DNA of 64,000 nucleotides, from NCBI RefSeq assembly GCF_001311135.1, contig NZ_BBAG01000006.1, positions 1-64,000 on the forward strand. Direction: 5' to 3'. The notes under the pieces were generated by a model. The model worked only from the letters and a program-made list of their open reading frames with translations, had not been told where the DNA came from and ran no database searches. The stretch comes from Secundilactobacillus paracollinoides DSM 15502 = JCM 11969 (GTDB lineage Bacteria; Bacillota; Bacilli; Lactobacillales; Lactobacillaceae). Positions 19,657 through 28,059 of this stretch are shown here, one piece after another. Positions within the stretch are counted from its first letter, which is position 1. The number at the start of each line of letters is the position of its first letter. The position numbers and the translations under genes are program-made.

Positions 19657-20315
19657 TTAAAGTTCGGTCACGCCTAAAATCAATTGGGTGATCATGTTGC
19701 TTCGTGTCCGGCAGCGACCATGACCCGTGGTGCCATTAATCCCTCTGCCCCTTTGGATTCACCGTCGCCGGCAATGTAGAGGTTGGGGCGCGGATGTTTC
19801 GTGGTCACGGTGTTGGCACTGTGCACGCCGGCCATCCCGGTCCCCATAACGAGGGGGGTATCAGGAAAAACGGCGCTGACAGCATCCAACAGCAGTGCCT
19901 TTGCAGCTGGGTTATCAAAGGCTTCGCAGATGATGTCTGCGTCCTTGAATAGGTCGGGCACGTTGTCTCGGGTCACTTCCGTTTGGACGGTATCGATAGT
20001 CACAAACGGGTTGAATTCTTGCAGGTTCTGCTTCATTGCCACGACCTTAGGCATGCCCACCTGACTGAGTTTAAACTGTTGCCGGTTGAGGTTGCTGAGT
20101 TCAACGCTGTCAAAGTCGATCAGGGTCAGGCGACCGACACCAATTCTGGTGAGGGCGATTGCGATATTAGTGCCAAGACCGCCGCAGCCAGCGATAACAA
20201 CGTGGGTAGCCGTCAATTTTTCAGTGGAATCCTTGACGTTGCGTTCCTTCATGCCGGCATAGACATCCGAAATGGGCATGCCTTGGATCGTTGGTTCCGT
20301 AACTGTTTCTGACAT
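19657..20315 (-). pseudogene. thiF: ThiS adenylyltransferase ThiF, short form, C-terminal frameshift
   Basis: E1-like enzyme that adenylates the ThiS C-terminus. ATP-binding GCGGLGTNIA and LIDFDSVELSNLNRQQF are clear. It has about 219 residues, the short form seen in clostridial thiSFGH operons. The sequence as given stops at 19692 after AAGHEAT. One extra A in the AAA/AA run at about 19696 gives AAGHEANMITQLILGVTEL, the expected ending, with a stop at 19657. The ATG at 20315 follows AGGAGGG and lies 10 bases after thiS. Confidence 0.85.
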
Positions 20316-20325
20316 AGTGTCCCTC

Positions 20326-20529
20326 CTAGCGTCCGCCACCGACAAAGGAAATGAGTTCCACCTTGTCGTTTTCGTTAAGTTGCGTGTCGTCAAACTGTGG
20401 TCGGTGAATGATCTCACCGTTCAATTCCACCACCACGTTGTCAATTGGTGCGTCACGGGCAGTTAAAAACGCCGTGATCGACTGGCCGGCAACGTGCTGT
20501 TCTTCTGTCCCATTTACAATAACCATCAA
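20326..20529 (-). CDS. thiS: Sulfur carrier protein ThiS
   Basis: 67-residue ubiquitin-like carrier that donates sulfur to ThiG. The body is family-like (FLTARDAPIDNVVVELNGEII, NENDKVELISFVGGG). The sequence ends GGG followed by Arg, whereas mature ThiS must end in Gly-Gly for adenylation, so an extra residue must be removed or the base call is wrong. GAGGAGG precedes two adjacent ATG codons. It is the first gene of the riboswitch-controlled operon. Confidence 0.88.
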   Translation of the reverse strand: MMVIVNGTEEQHVAGQSITAFLTARDAPIDNVVVELNGEIIHRPQFDDTQLNENDKVELISFVGGGR

Positions 20530-20610
20530 AAAAGCCTCCTCTTCAGATACCCGAAGCAGGAGACTGAAACCGCTTGCTCAACCGGGTCGTGATGGCGCCG
20601 TCCCACAACC

Positions 20611-20652
20611 AAAAAGCGAGTCCGCTCTTTGATTGAAGGAGCGGGCTCGCCA
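20611..20652 (-). terminator. Riboswitch-controlled terminator of the thiS operon
   Basis: On the minus strand GCGAGCCCGCTC pairs with GAGCGGACTCGC followed by TTTTT, between the TPP aptamer and thiS. It is the likely expression platform. Confidence 0.85.
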
Positions 20653-20675
20653 GTTAAGTCAAGTCAGTTTTAAGT

Positions 20676-20752
20676 CGCGCTTCCTTCGGTAGTATCAACT
20701 ACATCAGGTTCGATGGGTATTATCTCAGCCGTTGCCGGCACCCCAGACGAAC
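20676..20752 (-). ncRNA. TPP (THI-box) riboswitch for thiSFG operon
   Basis: Read on the minus strand the TPP aptamer landmarks occur in order: GGGGTGCC, GGCTGAGAT, ACCC, GAACCTGAT, and GAAGGAA at the end. The fold closes with a helix around TCGTCTGGGG / GAAGGAAGCGCGA. A transcription terminator follows, so high TPP should stop transcription of thiS-thiF-thiG-amidohydrolase-symporter. Confidence 0.93.
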
Positions 20753-20796
20753 TTTGCATATTTTGTTTTGCGTCACTAGGTGTGACTTCGCTTATA

Positions 20797-20825
20797 TTTA
20801 TAACCGACTCGATTTAAAATGTCAA
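20797..20825 (-). promoter_or_regulatory. Promoter of the thiS operon
   Basis: Minus strand: TTGACA (20820-20825), 17-base spacer, TATAAA (20797-20802), about 50 bases before the TPP aptamer. Confidence 0.85.
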
Positions 20826-20976
20826 CCGAAGACGTTTTTGTTGTTTTTCTTGTTTTTTTGCTCTGATGAAGCAATTCAATTTTGGCGCTCGGTGAGGGTG
20901 AGTCTGACTATACAAGCGAGAAATTGTTCGTTAGAATGCGAGTGCAATACTATTTTTGAGTCGGGAGGATGGTTTC

Positions 20977-21605
20977 ATGACCCTAACAAACAGACCGTTA
21001 TACCTTGTAACTGACCGAACCGGATTAACGGATGACACCTTTTTTGAACGGTTAGAACTTGCTTGCCAGGCTGGGGTTGACCTCGTTCAACTACGGGAGA
21101 AGACGTTGGCCAGTGGTGACTATTTCCGATTGGCACAACGCGTCAAGATGATTACTGACCGCTACGACCTGCCATTACTGATCGATGACCGGTTGGACAT
21201 TGCCCAGGCGGTGGACGCTGCCGGCGTTCACGTTGGTCAAAGTGATCTGCCAGTGGCGGTCGTTCGCCAAATTTTGGGACCGGATAAACTCATCGGTGCC
21301 ACTACCAAAACGATTGCGCAAGCTGACCGGGCAGTGCGTGAGGGCGCGGATTATCTGGGCGTCGGTGCTATTTTTCCAACGAGACCCACGTTAAGACGGT
21401 GCGTACCAGCGTCGATACGTTGGCAGAGATTAAAGCGCGGGTGCCGATTCCAGTCTATGCGATCGGTGGGTTGAAGGCCAGCAATGTGGCGGCAGTTCAG
21501 CCCGCTCACGTGGATGGCGTCGCAGTTGTTTCGGCCATTATGCAAGCGGAGGATACGATTGCTGCAACAGAGGCACTGCGGACAGCTGTCCTGAAAGTAT
21601 TGTGA
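20977..21605 (+). pseudogene. thiE: Thiamine-phosphate synthase ThiE, one frameshift
   Basis: Joins HMP-diphosphate and thiazole phosphate to thiamine phosphate. N-terminal LYLVTDR, QLREK, LLIDDR, GVHVGQSD and YLGVGAIFPT are in one frame to about 21380. The rest (VRTSVDTLAEI, YAIGGLKASN, GVAVVSAIM) is in another frame. A second G at ACGGAGACC would restore PTETHVKTVRTS. The ATG at 20977 follows GGGAGGA. A weak promoter (TTGTTC, 18 bases, TACTAT) lies just upstream; no riboswitch precedes this gene. Confidence 0.85.
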
Positions 21606-21651
21606 GGTTTCACTTGTAATTCGCCAACACTTATGGCATGATTTGAATCAA

Positions 21652-21738
21652 AAGCGAGGGGAGCCCCATGTGGGCTGAGACGGTTAACGACCGGACCCTT
21701 TGAACCTGAGAGTTAGAACTCGCGTAGGGACGGCTATG
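21652..21738 (+). ncRNA. TPP (THI-box) riboswitch for ylmB-ykoE
   Basis: GGGGAGCCCC, GGGCTGAGA, ACCCTTTGAACCTGA and the closing GCGTAGGGA lie in order and form the standard TPP aptamer. A terminator hairpin follows at 21763-21796. Confidence 0.94.
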
Positions 21739-21762
21739 AGACATGAAAACACGCGCGATTTC

Positions 21763-21796
21763 TAACCTCTTGACTGCTAGTTGAGAGGTTATTTTG
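21763..21796 (+). terminator. Riboswitch terminator before ylmB
   Basis: TAACCTCT pairs with AGAGGTTA across a 13-base loop and is followed by TTTTG, consistent with TPP-dependent attenuation. Confidence 0.75.
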
Positions 21797-21836
21797 CGTG
21801 GATCAACACGTCTGTCCCCTGAGGAACACAGAAAGG

Positions 21837-23135
21837 ATGAGCAGTTTGGCAAAAGCGACAGAACAGGCACTGCTGCAGGCGCTTGAAGATCACCAGGATG
21901 ACTTGTTTGAAAAATTAGGACAATTAGTTGCGTTCAAAACAGTGTCGCCAACGGCACGGAATACCACACCGTTACAAGAGATGATTACGACACAACTGGA
22001 AACGGCGGGGTTTGACGTCAAGACGCAGCCTTTCTATGACACGGATACGCTGGTGTCCGCGACCCTTCATGGTACTGATGCGAAGGCACACAACAGTCTG
22101 TTACTTAATGGCCATGTTGATGTGGCCACGATAGCTGACCAGGACTGGCAGACCGACCCGTTTACCATGCAACGCAACGGTGACTTGGTGATTGGCCGCG
22201 GTGTGAGTGATATGAAGGGCGCCATGGCCTGTTTTCTGTACTTGTTCGACCAGCTGAAGGCCCTTGGTGTGCAGTTGCCGGGTGATTTGAAATTCCAATC
22301 TGTCGTGGGTGAAGAGGCCGGTGAAGCTGGGACCAAACGGTTGCTGGAACAAGGAGAGACGGTGGATTTTGCGTTGGTTGGCGACACAAGTGATCTGCAG
22401 TTGCAGGGACAGGGTGGCGTTATTACTGGCTGGGTCACGCTCAAGAGTCAAAAAACCTATCATGACGGTAACCGCGTCAACATGGTGGCGGCTGGTGGCG
22501 GATTAAAGGCTGCTAGTATGGTCGAAAAAATGGTTGTGGTCATTCAAGCGTTGCAAACGCTGGAACACTATTGGGCGGTTACGAAGTCTTATCCGGGGTT
22601 TCCTGCGGGGACGGATACGATTAATCCGTCGTATATTGAGGGTGGAATTCACCCAGCATTTGTGGCGGATGAGGCGAGACTCTGGATCACTGTGCACTTT
22701 TATCCCGATGAAAATGTTGATGATATCACCGCTGAAGTGGAACAGCAGGTTCTTGCAGCGGCGACGGCTGATCCGTGGTTACGTGATAATTTGCCAACAT
22801 TTGAATGGGGCGGTGAATCGATGCTCGTTGATAAGGGCGAGGTCTTTCCGTCGCTTGAATTGGATGAGGATTCGGCGGCTATTCAGTTGTTAGAAGTAAC
22901 TCATGAGTCACAGATTGGTGAGGCACCAACTGTGACCATGTCAACGTCTGTCGCGGATGGTGGTTGGTTTGACTACTTCGGCATTCCGTGTGTGATATAC
23001 GGACCAGGTACTATGTCACAGGCACATACCAACGATGAACAAGCCAGCTTTACCCAGTTATTAACCTACATAAAGATCATTGCCCGCTTTGTTTGGCAAT
23101 GGTGTCACGCTGAGAAACCAGCGAAGGAGAATTAA
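21837..23135 (+). CDS. ylmB: M20 deacylase, YlmB-like (formylaminopyrimidine deformylase)
   Basis: About 432 residues of the ArgE/DapE M20 family: GHVDVA, GRGVSDMKGAM, GEEAGEAG and the C-terminal ADGGWFDYFGIPCVIYGPG metal-site motifs. Bacillus YlmB removes the formyl group from formylaminopyrimidine, a breakdown product of thiamine, so it can be salvaged. The preceding TPP riboswitch and following ykoE support that role here. The start is either this ATG or the TTG at 21846, which is better spaced from AGAAAGG. No tenA gene, needed for the next step, is visible. Confidence 0.75.
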   Translation: MSSLAKATEQALLQALEDHQDDLFEKLGQLVAFKTVSPTARNTTPLQEMITTQLETAGFDVKTQPFYDTDTLVSATLHGTDAKAHNSLLLNGHVDVATIADQDWQTDPFTMQRNGDLVIGRGVSDMKGAMACFLYLFDQLKALGVQLPGDLKFQSVVGEEAGEAGTKRLLEQGETVDFALVGDTSDLQLQGQGGVITGWVTLKSQKTYHDGNRVNMVAAGGGLKAASMVEKMVVVIQALQTLEHYWAVTKSYPGFPAGTDTINPSYIEGGIHPAFVADEARLWITVHFYPDENVDDITAEVEQQVLAAATADPWLRDNLPTFEWGGESMLVDKGEVFPSLELDEDSAAIQLLEVTHESQIGEAPTVTMSTSVADGGWFDYFGIPCVIYGPGTMSQAHTNDEQASFTQLLTYIKIIARFVWQWCHAEKPAKEN

Positions 23136-23136
23136 C

Positions 23137-23688
23137 ATGCAAAAGAAAAAATTTCACCTACAGGATATTATTTTAATTGCCGTGATGGCCATCGTTTTTG
23201 GTGCCATTTTTGTTGGGACAGATTATTTGTACAACGCACTGTATATTGTGATTGGCCCATTTGCGAACGAAGTGTTGTTTGGGCTGTGGATCATGGCTGG
23301 ACCTCTTGCTATTTTTATGACGCGGATTCCTGGTGCGGCCATTGTCGGCGAAGTGTTGGGCGCTGCCGCAGAAGTGATTTTCGGTGGCACCTTTGGTATC
23401 GCAGCGTTGCTTTCAGGTATTGTTCAAGGTATCGGGAGTGAAGTTGGGTTTACCATCTGGCGGTACAAACGCTGGGACTGGGTCAGTCTGCTCACTTCTT
23501 CCGTGACAACGACTGTCGTGGCGTTTGCGTATGAAGTATTTAAACTGGGTTATATTCATTATTCGCTGCCGATGATTGCCGCGTTGTTTACAGTGCGGTT
23601 GATTTCCGTCATTTTCTTCGGCACGGTGCTGGTGCACAGCATTTACAGCCTGTTGGCACGATCGCGCGTATTGAAATTTAATCGATAA
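23137..23688 (+). CDS. ykoE: YkoE, ECF-type importer S component for thiamine precursor
   Basis: 183-residue membrane protein with about five hydrophobic helices. The YkoE-like segments GTDYLYNALYIVIGPFANEVLFG and PGAAIVGEVLGAAAEVI are present. YkoE binds hydroxymethylpyrimidine or related precursors and works with the YkoCD energising module, which is not in this window. The ATG at 23137 follows AAGGAG and lies one base after the ylmB stop. Confidence 0.88.
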   Translation: MQKKKFHLQDIILIAVMAIVFGAIFVGTDYLYNALYIVIGPFANEVLFGLWIMAGPLAIFMTRIPGAAIVGEVLGAAAEVIFGGTFGIAALLSGIVQGIGSEVGFTIWRYKRWDWVSLLTSSVTTTVVAFAYEVFKLGYIHYSLPMIAALFTVRLISVIFFGTVLVHSIYSLLARSRVLKFNR

Positions 23689-23693
23689 TAAAA

Positions 23694-23728
23694 AGGGCTT
23701 TGACTGGATCGGTCAAAGTCCTTTGTGT
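23694..23728 (+). terminator. Terminator after ykoE
   Basis: AAAGGGCTTTGAC pairs with GTCAAAGTCCTTT. Confidence 0.8.
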
Positions 23729-23729
23729 G

Positions 23730-24666
23730 CTAGTTTAAAGCATTTTTGATGAAGTCAAATGTAATTTGTAGCACATCTGGCGTAAAGAACGCATCAGATC
23801 CGTGGTCGCTTTGGTCGATCTTATAGAACGAGACATTCTGATGGTGTGCCTTGAGTGCCTGATACAATAAGACGCTTTGCTGAAATGGGACAAGCCGATC
23901 CTTATTCCCGTGCATGATTAAAAACGGCGGCAGTTTCGTCACCCACATAGGTGATGGGATTTCCCTTTTGAACAAGGTCGGGGACGTCATAAATGTGGTT
24001 GGTGCCGAAAAACTCACCTTCGAGACTATGCGCGGTGATGTGGTCTTGAGTCGAGGGTACTTTGTTCATTTTGCTGATGTCAGTCGGACCATAAAAATCG
24101 ATACATGCCTTATAATTCAGCGGTTGTTCAAGAACATCTTAGTCATTGAATTCTTGCAGGTTTGCGGTCACGACGGCCGTAGAAACAGTGTGGCCGCCGG
24201 AGGAATCTCCCCAAGCAAGATAGCGGTTAGCGTCTACGTGGTATTCGCTGGCATGACGTAACATAAAGCGCGTGGCCGTTTTCAAGTCTTTGATCTGTGC
24301 AGGAAAGGGGCTTTCTGGCGCCCATCGATATTCAACCATAGCAACCACGAATCCCTGGCTGGCGACGTGAATCATGTGTGCCATGTGATTGCCAAGTTGC
24401 TGCTTGTGAAAAGCTGACCCTTGAACCCACATGATGAGTGGGTACCGGTGAGGACTGTTTTCTGCCTCTGCTGGTGTAATGATGTGCAAATGTAGGGTCA
24501 AACCATTTTTAACTGCGTAAGGAATGTTGAGTTCAACGTGTGGATAACTTGGTGTAAGAGACACTTTTAAAGTCTTCATACCTTCTGGGACATCAGTGAC
24601 TTCTGGAAACTCACTATAACTGTAGTTTTTTGGTGAAATGTATTGAGTCATATCTCGCTCTGTCAT
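23730..24666 (-). pseudogene. Alpha/beta-hydrolase esterase/lipase (BD-FAE/HSL-like), nonsense and frameshift
   Basis: Restored protein of about 310 residues: oxyanion-type MWVQGSAF, nucleophile elbow WGDSSGGH, acid-site region HGNKDRLVP and His in DQSDHGSDAFF. An in-frame TAA at about 24137 follows LQEFND, and the same frame continues DVLEQPLNYKACIDFYGPTD. At about 23947 one extra G (GTGGGTG) moves the frame; GTGGTG would give ITYVVTKLPPFLIMHGNKD. A stop by substitution plus an insertion suggests real decay. The start lies one base after the MFS stop, so it is the last gene of that unit. Confidence 0.8.
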
Positions 24667-24667
24667 A

Positions 24668-25891
24668 TCAATCTGTTCCTTTCAAAATGCTTTTTTGTTT
24701 TTTCGTATCAGTAAAGTATTCATATATAAGTCCGAGAACTAAGATAAGTGAAAATGCGCTCGCAAAATTAAATGCAAATTGACTGGTATTGTTACCGAAT
24801 ACGTTAGCAAGAAAACTATAAACATAAGGGGCAATGAAATTAGCTAGTGAAGCAGCGGCCGTTGTTGCTGAGGTTGCATAGGCCGAATTGGCTGCAGTGG
24901 TATGTTTGTTCACAGCTGCAAACATGTAAGGCATGAAAAGTCCAAATCCTGCGCCGGTTAGCATCATTGCGATGTAATAGACAACTACGCCATGCGTAGT
25001 AGCAATTATCAAATTTCCCATAAAAAATAGTACCGCAGCAATAATACCGCCAAAACGTTTAGCAAATTTCATATAAAATCCAAACAAAAGACCGGTAATT
25101 AGACCAAGGACTGAATAAGCAACCATCATGTTGGCAGCACCTGTGGCTGTAGCAATGTGTTCTTCAACTACCGCTAAGTTGAAATCAATATTAACGCCAC
25201 CTTGACCTAAGTTAAAAAAGAAAGTTAAAAGTACCCATACAATCACATCTTTTCCAAGATGCCTACTCGTACCATTGCTTGAATTTTCTGAATTATCAAT
25301 ACGCTGATTTTCGCCTTCGCCGGCTAATTTTTTTGGTAAGAAATGAAGAGTTAAGACGAATACGACTAGACCTAATAGATATATCAAGAATGCTGACCGC
25401 CAGTTGATCGTAATGAGTAGGCCAATTGCGAAGGTCAGAACTGTACCTGAAATTCCGATAACAGCACTTTGAATTCCCATTAAGGTATTTCGTACTTCAC
25501 CAGTATAAAGATCAGCAATCATGCTTGTCCCGATAGGTTGAATTAAACCTAAACTAAGCCCTAGAAAAACTCTGCTGGCTAAAATAATTGGAAAATTATT
25601 TAATACCATTGGCAGTAGACCGCTAATTGTCCAAAGCAACGCGCCAAAAAGAATGACATTTCGTTTGCCGATTTTTGTTGCAAGAAAAGCTGCCGCAATT
25701 AAGGCGATGAACTGTGGTAAGGCAGTGATTGAAAAAAAAGACTGCAAGGTGGCTTTAGACACCGACGGAAAGGCTTGACGGAGACTTGGTAACAGAGCCG
25801 ATGTTGCGCTGGCGCCGGTGATTAAAAATGTTGAAGATAATAACGCGATTTTAAAAGATAGGGAATCGCGATTGTCGGACGTTTGATTCAT
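24668..25891 (-). CDS. MFS transporter, AT-rich, probably acquired
   Basis: 407 residues, 12 hydrophobic segments, DHA1-like; starts MNQTSDNRDSLSFKIALLSS at 25891. A hydrophilic Asn/Ser-rich loop lies at mid-protein (NQRIDNSENSSNGTSRHLGK). Base composition is visibly more AT-rich (about 40 % GC by eye) than the flanking genes, which suggests transfer from elsewhere. It lies between an AraC regulator and an esterase on the same strand; export or import of an ester substrate is a reasonable guess. Confidence 0.8.
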   Translation of the reverse strand: MNQTSDNRDSLSFKIALLSSTFLITGASATSALLPSLRQAFPSVSKATLQSFFSITALPQFIALIAAAFLATKIGKRNVILFGALLWTISGLLPMVLNNFPIILASRVFLGLSLGLIQPIGTSMIADLYTGEVRNTLMGIQSAVIGISGTVLTFAIGLLITINWRSAFLIYLLGLVVFVLTLHFLPKKLAGEGENQRIDNSENSSNGTSRHLGKDVIVWVLLTFFFNLGQGGVNIDFNLAVVEEHIATATGAANMMVAYSVLGLITGLLFGFYMKFAKRFGGIIAAVLFFMGNLIIATTHGVVVYYIAMMLTGAGFGLFMPYMFAAVNKHTTAANSAYATSATTAAASLANFIAPYVYSFLANVFGNNTSQFAFNFASAFSLILVLGLIYEYFTDTKKQKSILKGTD

Positions 25892-25939
25892 GATGGTGCC
25901 CCCATTTCGTAAGATGTAAACGCATTTCACAAATTAATA

Positions 25940-25954
25940 TTAAAGCGCTTTCAA
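25940..25954 (-). promoter_or_regulatory. cre-like site upstream of the MFS gene
   Basis: Minus strand TTGAAAGCGCTTTAA matches the CcpA consensus WTGNAANCGNWNNCW except at one position. It lies 50 bases before the MFS start, which suggests carbon catabolite control. Confidence 0.55.
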
Positions 25955-25998
25955 ATACGACATTAAGCAATATTCTGCTGAGATTGGGGTGAATCCTG

Positions 25999-26826
25999 CT
26001 ATTGATGGGTCAGCCGATACTGGTTTGGGGACTGAGAAAAGTGATGCTTAAACGCCACATTAAGCGCTTTGACGTTAGGAAAACCAGTCGTAAATGCAAT
26101 GGCCTCCAGACTGTCTGAGGTTGTTAATAACTGTTTTTCTGCTGCTAATAGACGCCGACTTGTGACGTACACTAATGGCGATTGATTCAGATATTTTTGG
26201 AACAAATGCGCAAAGTAGCTGGCAGACAAGTTGGCAATTCCTGCCAATTTTTCCACGGTGATCTTTTCTTGATAGTGGCGGTCGATCCACGTGATGACTG
26301 GGGAGAGATGATCCATTTGTGCGGAGTAATGGGGTGTTCTTTTAGTGGCATCGGCCTGAGAATAGTGAGTAACAAGGTCACTCAAGATAAGATAGACTAA
26401 ACCAATCTGCTCTGCCTGCGTGCCAGTAGTTGCCGGGTGGCGGGTCGTCTGATATAAGGTGTTAAAATAGCCTTGGAGCTGAGTATCATTTGGAATACGA
26501 TTCTGGATGTGGGTTTCAATCGCGATATTACTGGCAGTCAGGATATCGTTTGGCAACATCACGGTCAGCGCGACTCGTTTATGGTCTGTGGGTAAGTCCA
26601 GACTGTGCACCTCGTACGGATTGATGACGACAACTTCACCTTTTGATTGGTCAAAGTACTGACCGTTGACGGTGAAATTTGTGTTTTCACCAGTGATCAC
26701 ATAGGCGATTTCAAATGAGTGATGCCAGTGACTTAGGACACGGTGTGCAACGCCATTATCGTGAATGAGCAGGCGAAATGGCAGGTGTCGATTGGGCGTG
26801 ATCGTTTCGTAGAAAATATCAGTCAT
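25999..26826 (-). CDS. AraC-family regulator with N-terminal cupin
   Basis: 275 residues. N-terminal cupin with HWHHSFEIAYVITGE and NPYEVHSL (about 25-80). The C-terminal AraC double HTH spans about 180-275 (VEKLAGIANLSASYFAHLFQKYLNQSPLVYVTSRRL, ending FKHHFSQSPNQYR). It probably senses a sugar or aromatic ester and controls the downstream MFS-esterase genes. The ATG at 26826 has only a weak ribosome site. Confidence 0.85.
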   Translation of the reverse strand: MTDIFYETITPNRHLPFRLLIHDNGVAHRVLSHWHHSFEIAYVITGENTNFTVNGQYFDQSKGEVVVINPYEVHSLDLPTDHKRVALTVMLPNDILTASNIAIETHIQNRIPNDTQLQGYFNTLYQTTRHPATTGTQAEQIGLVYLILSDLVTHYSQADATKRTPHYSAQMDHLSPVITWIDRHYQEKITVEKLAGIANLSASYFAHLFQKYLNQSPLVYVTSRRLLAAEKQLLTTSDSLEAIAFTTGFPNVKALNVAFKHHFSQSPNQYRLTHQ

Positions 26827-26983
26827 GAGAATGACTTTCGTTAGTATAAATAGTGCCATTTTTGCTGGCTTAGTGTATGCTTATTCTAATTGAATTCTAA
26901 TAGGATTTGTTACAGCTACCATAGCACGGAATGGCTGATTGCCCAACTATTCCAGATTTGTAGCAGTTAAAGGAGTGTCCTAA

Positions 26984-28012
26984 ATGCCACCATACAACCA
27001 ATTACCTAAATTCAACTTAGGCTTTTTCCCAACACCAGTTCATAAACTAGAACAGCTATCTGAACAACTTGGCGTGAACCTATATCTGAAACGAGATGAC
27101 CTGACCGGCCCCAATCTGTTCGGCGGCAATAAGATTCGTAAGCTTGAGTACCTGGTTGGCGACGCCTTAAAGCAGGGTGCAGATACCCTGATCACCTTTG
27201 GCGCAACGCAGTCTAATCACGCGATGGAAACCGCGGTAGCAGCGCGAAAGGCAGGCATGGATGCCATTTTATACCTTGAGACGATCACGCCCAACAAAGT
27301 GGGGGATGATCGGGCTAATATTCTGGTCGATAAAGTGTTAGGTGCGAAGATTCACTACGTCTCGATGGAAAACCGAACGGAAGCAGAAGCGGATGCGTTT
27401 GCGATGGCGGCAGCCAAGAAGGAAGCGGCCGAGCTTGCCAAATCGGGTCACAAGGCCTACATCATTCCGGTCGGCGGTGCAACACCAATTGGGTCAACGG
27501 GGTTTGCGCTTGGGTTTAAGGAACTGATGGCTCAATTACCCGATATTGACGTTGATTATATTGTGCAGGGGAGCGGCACCGGCGGCACAGCAGCCGGGTT
27601 GATTGCGGGTGCTAAGGCGTTTTCTAAACCAGACCATCCCACGCAGATCTTATCGATGAATGTTAGTCCGAAACCGGAGGAACATTATCAAAAGGTTGTC
27701 GATATTGCCAATGATGCGCTTGAATTACTCGGTTTAGCGCGGAATGTGACCTTGGCGGATACTCATTTTGACCAGTCTTACTTTGTTGAGGGGTATGAGA
27801 TTCCGAGTGCGTCAGGGTCAGCAGCAATCCAGTTATTGGCACGAACGGAAGGTATTTTGACCGATCCAGTTTATACCGGAAAAGCGTTTGCGGGATTACT
27901 GGATTACGTCAAGACCGGGCAAATCAAACCTGGTAGTAACGTTGTGTTCTGGCATACTGGCGGTGTTTCGGCGCTGTTTGCTGAAGATAAGATCGTTGGG
28001 AAATTGTATTAA
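26984..28012 (+). CDS. dcyD: D-cysteine desulfhydrase / ACC deaminase family PLP enzyme
   Basis: 342 residues, PLP fold type II. The cofactor lysine lies in LFGGNKIRKLEYL (Lys50), followed by FGATQSNHA. The phosphate loop GSGTGGTAAG lies at about residue 190. The closest known activities are D-cysteine desulfhydrase (pyruvate, H2S, NH3) and ACC deaminase; the choice rests on general similarity. The gene has its own ribosome site (AAAGGAG) and terminator. H2S from it could feed sulfur to ThiS, but that is speculation. Confidence 0.85.
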   Translation: MPPYNQLPKFNLGFFPTPVHKLEQLSEQLGVNLYLKRDDLTGPNLFGGNKIRKLEYLVGDALKQGADTLITFGATQSNHAMETAVAARKAGMDAILYLETITPNKVGDDRANILVDKVLGAKIHYVSMENRTEAEADAFAMAAAKKEAAELAKSGHKAYIIPVGGATPIGSTGFALGFKELMAQLPDIDVDYIVQGSGTGGTAAGLIAGAKAFSKPDHPTQILSMNVSPKPEEHYQKVVDIANDALELLGLARNVTLADTHFDQSYFVEGYEIPSASGSAAIQLLARTEGILTDPVYTGKAFAGLLDYVKTGQIKPGSNVVFWHTGGVSALFAEDKIVGKLY

Positions 28013-28014
28013 AC

Positions 28015-28055
28015 TAAAAAGCCAGCCACCCTTTGTTGGGGATGGCTGCGTTTTT
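28015..28055. terminator. Bidirectional terminator between dcyD and folT
   Basis: AAAAAGCCAGCC pairs imperfectly with GGATGGCTGCGTTTTT between convergent genes. Confidence 0.75.
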
Positions 28056-28059
28056 GGTG

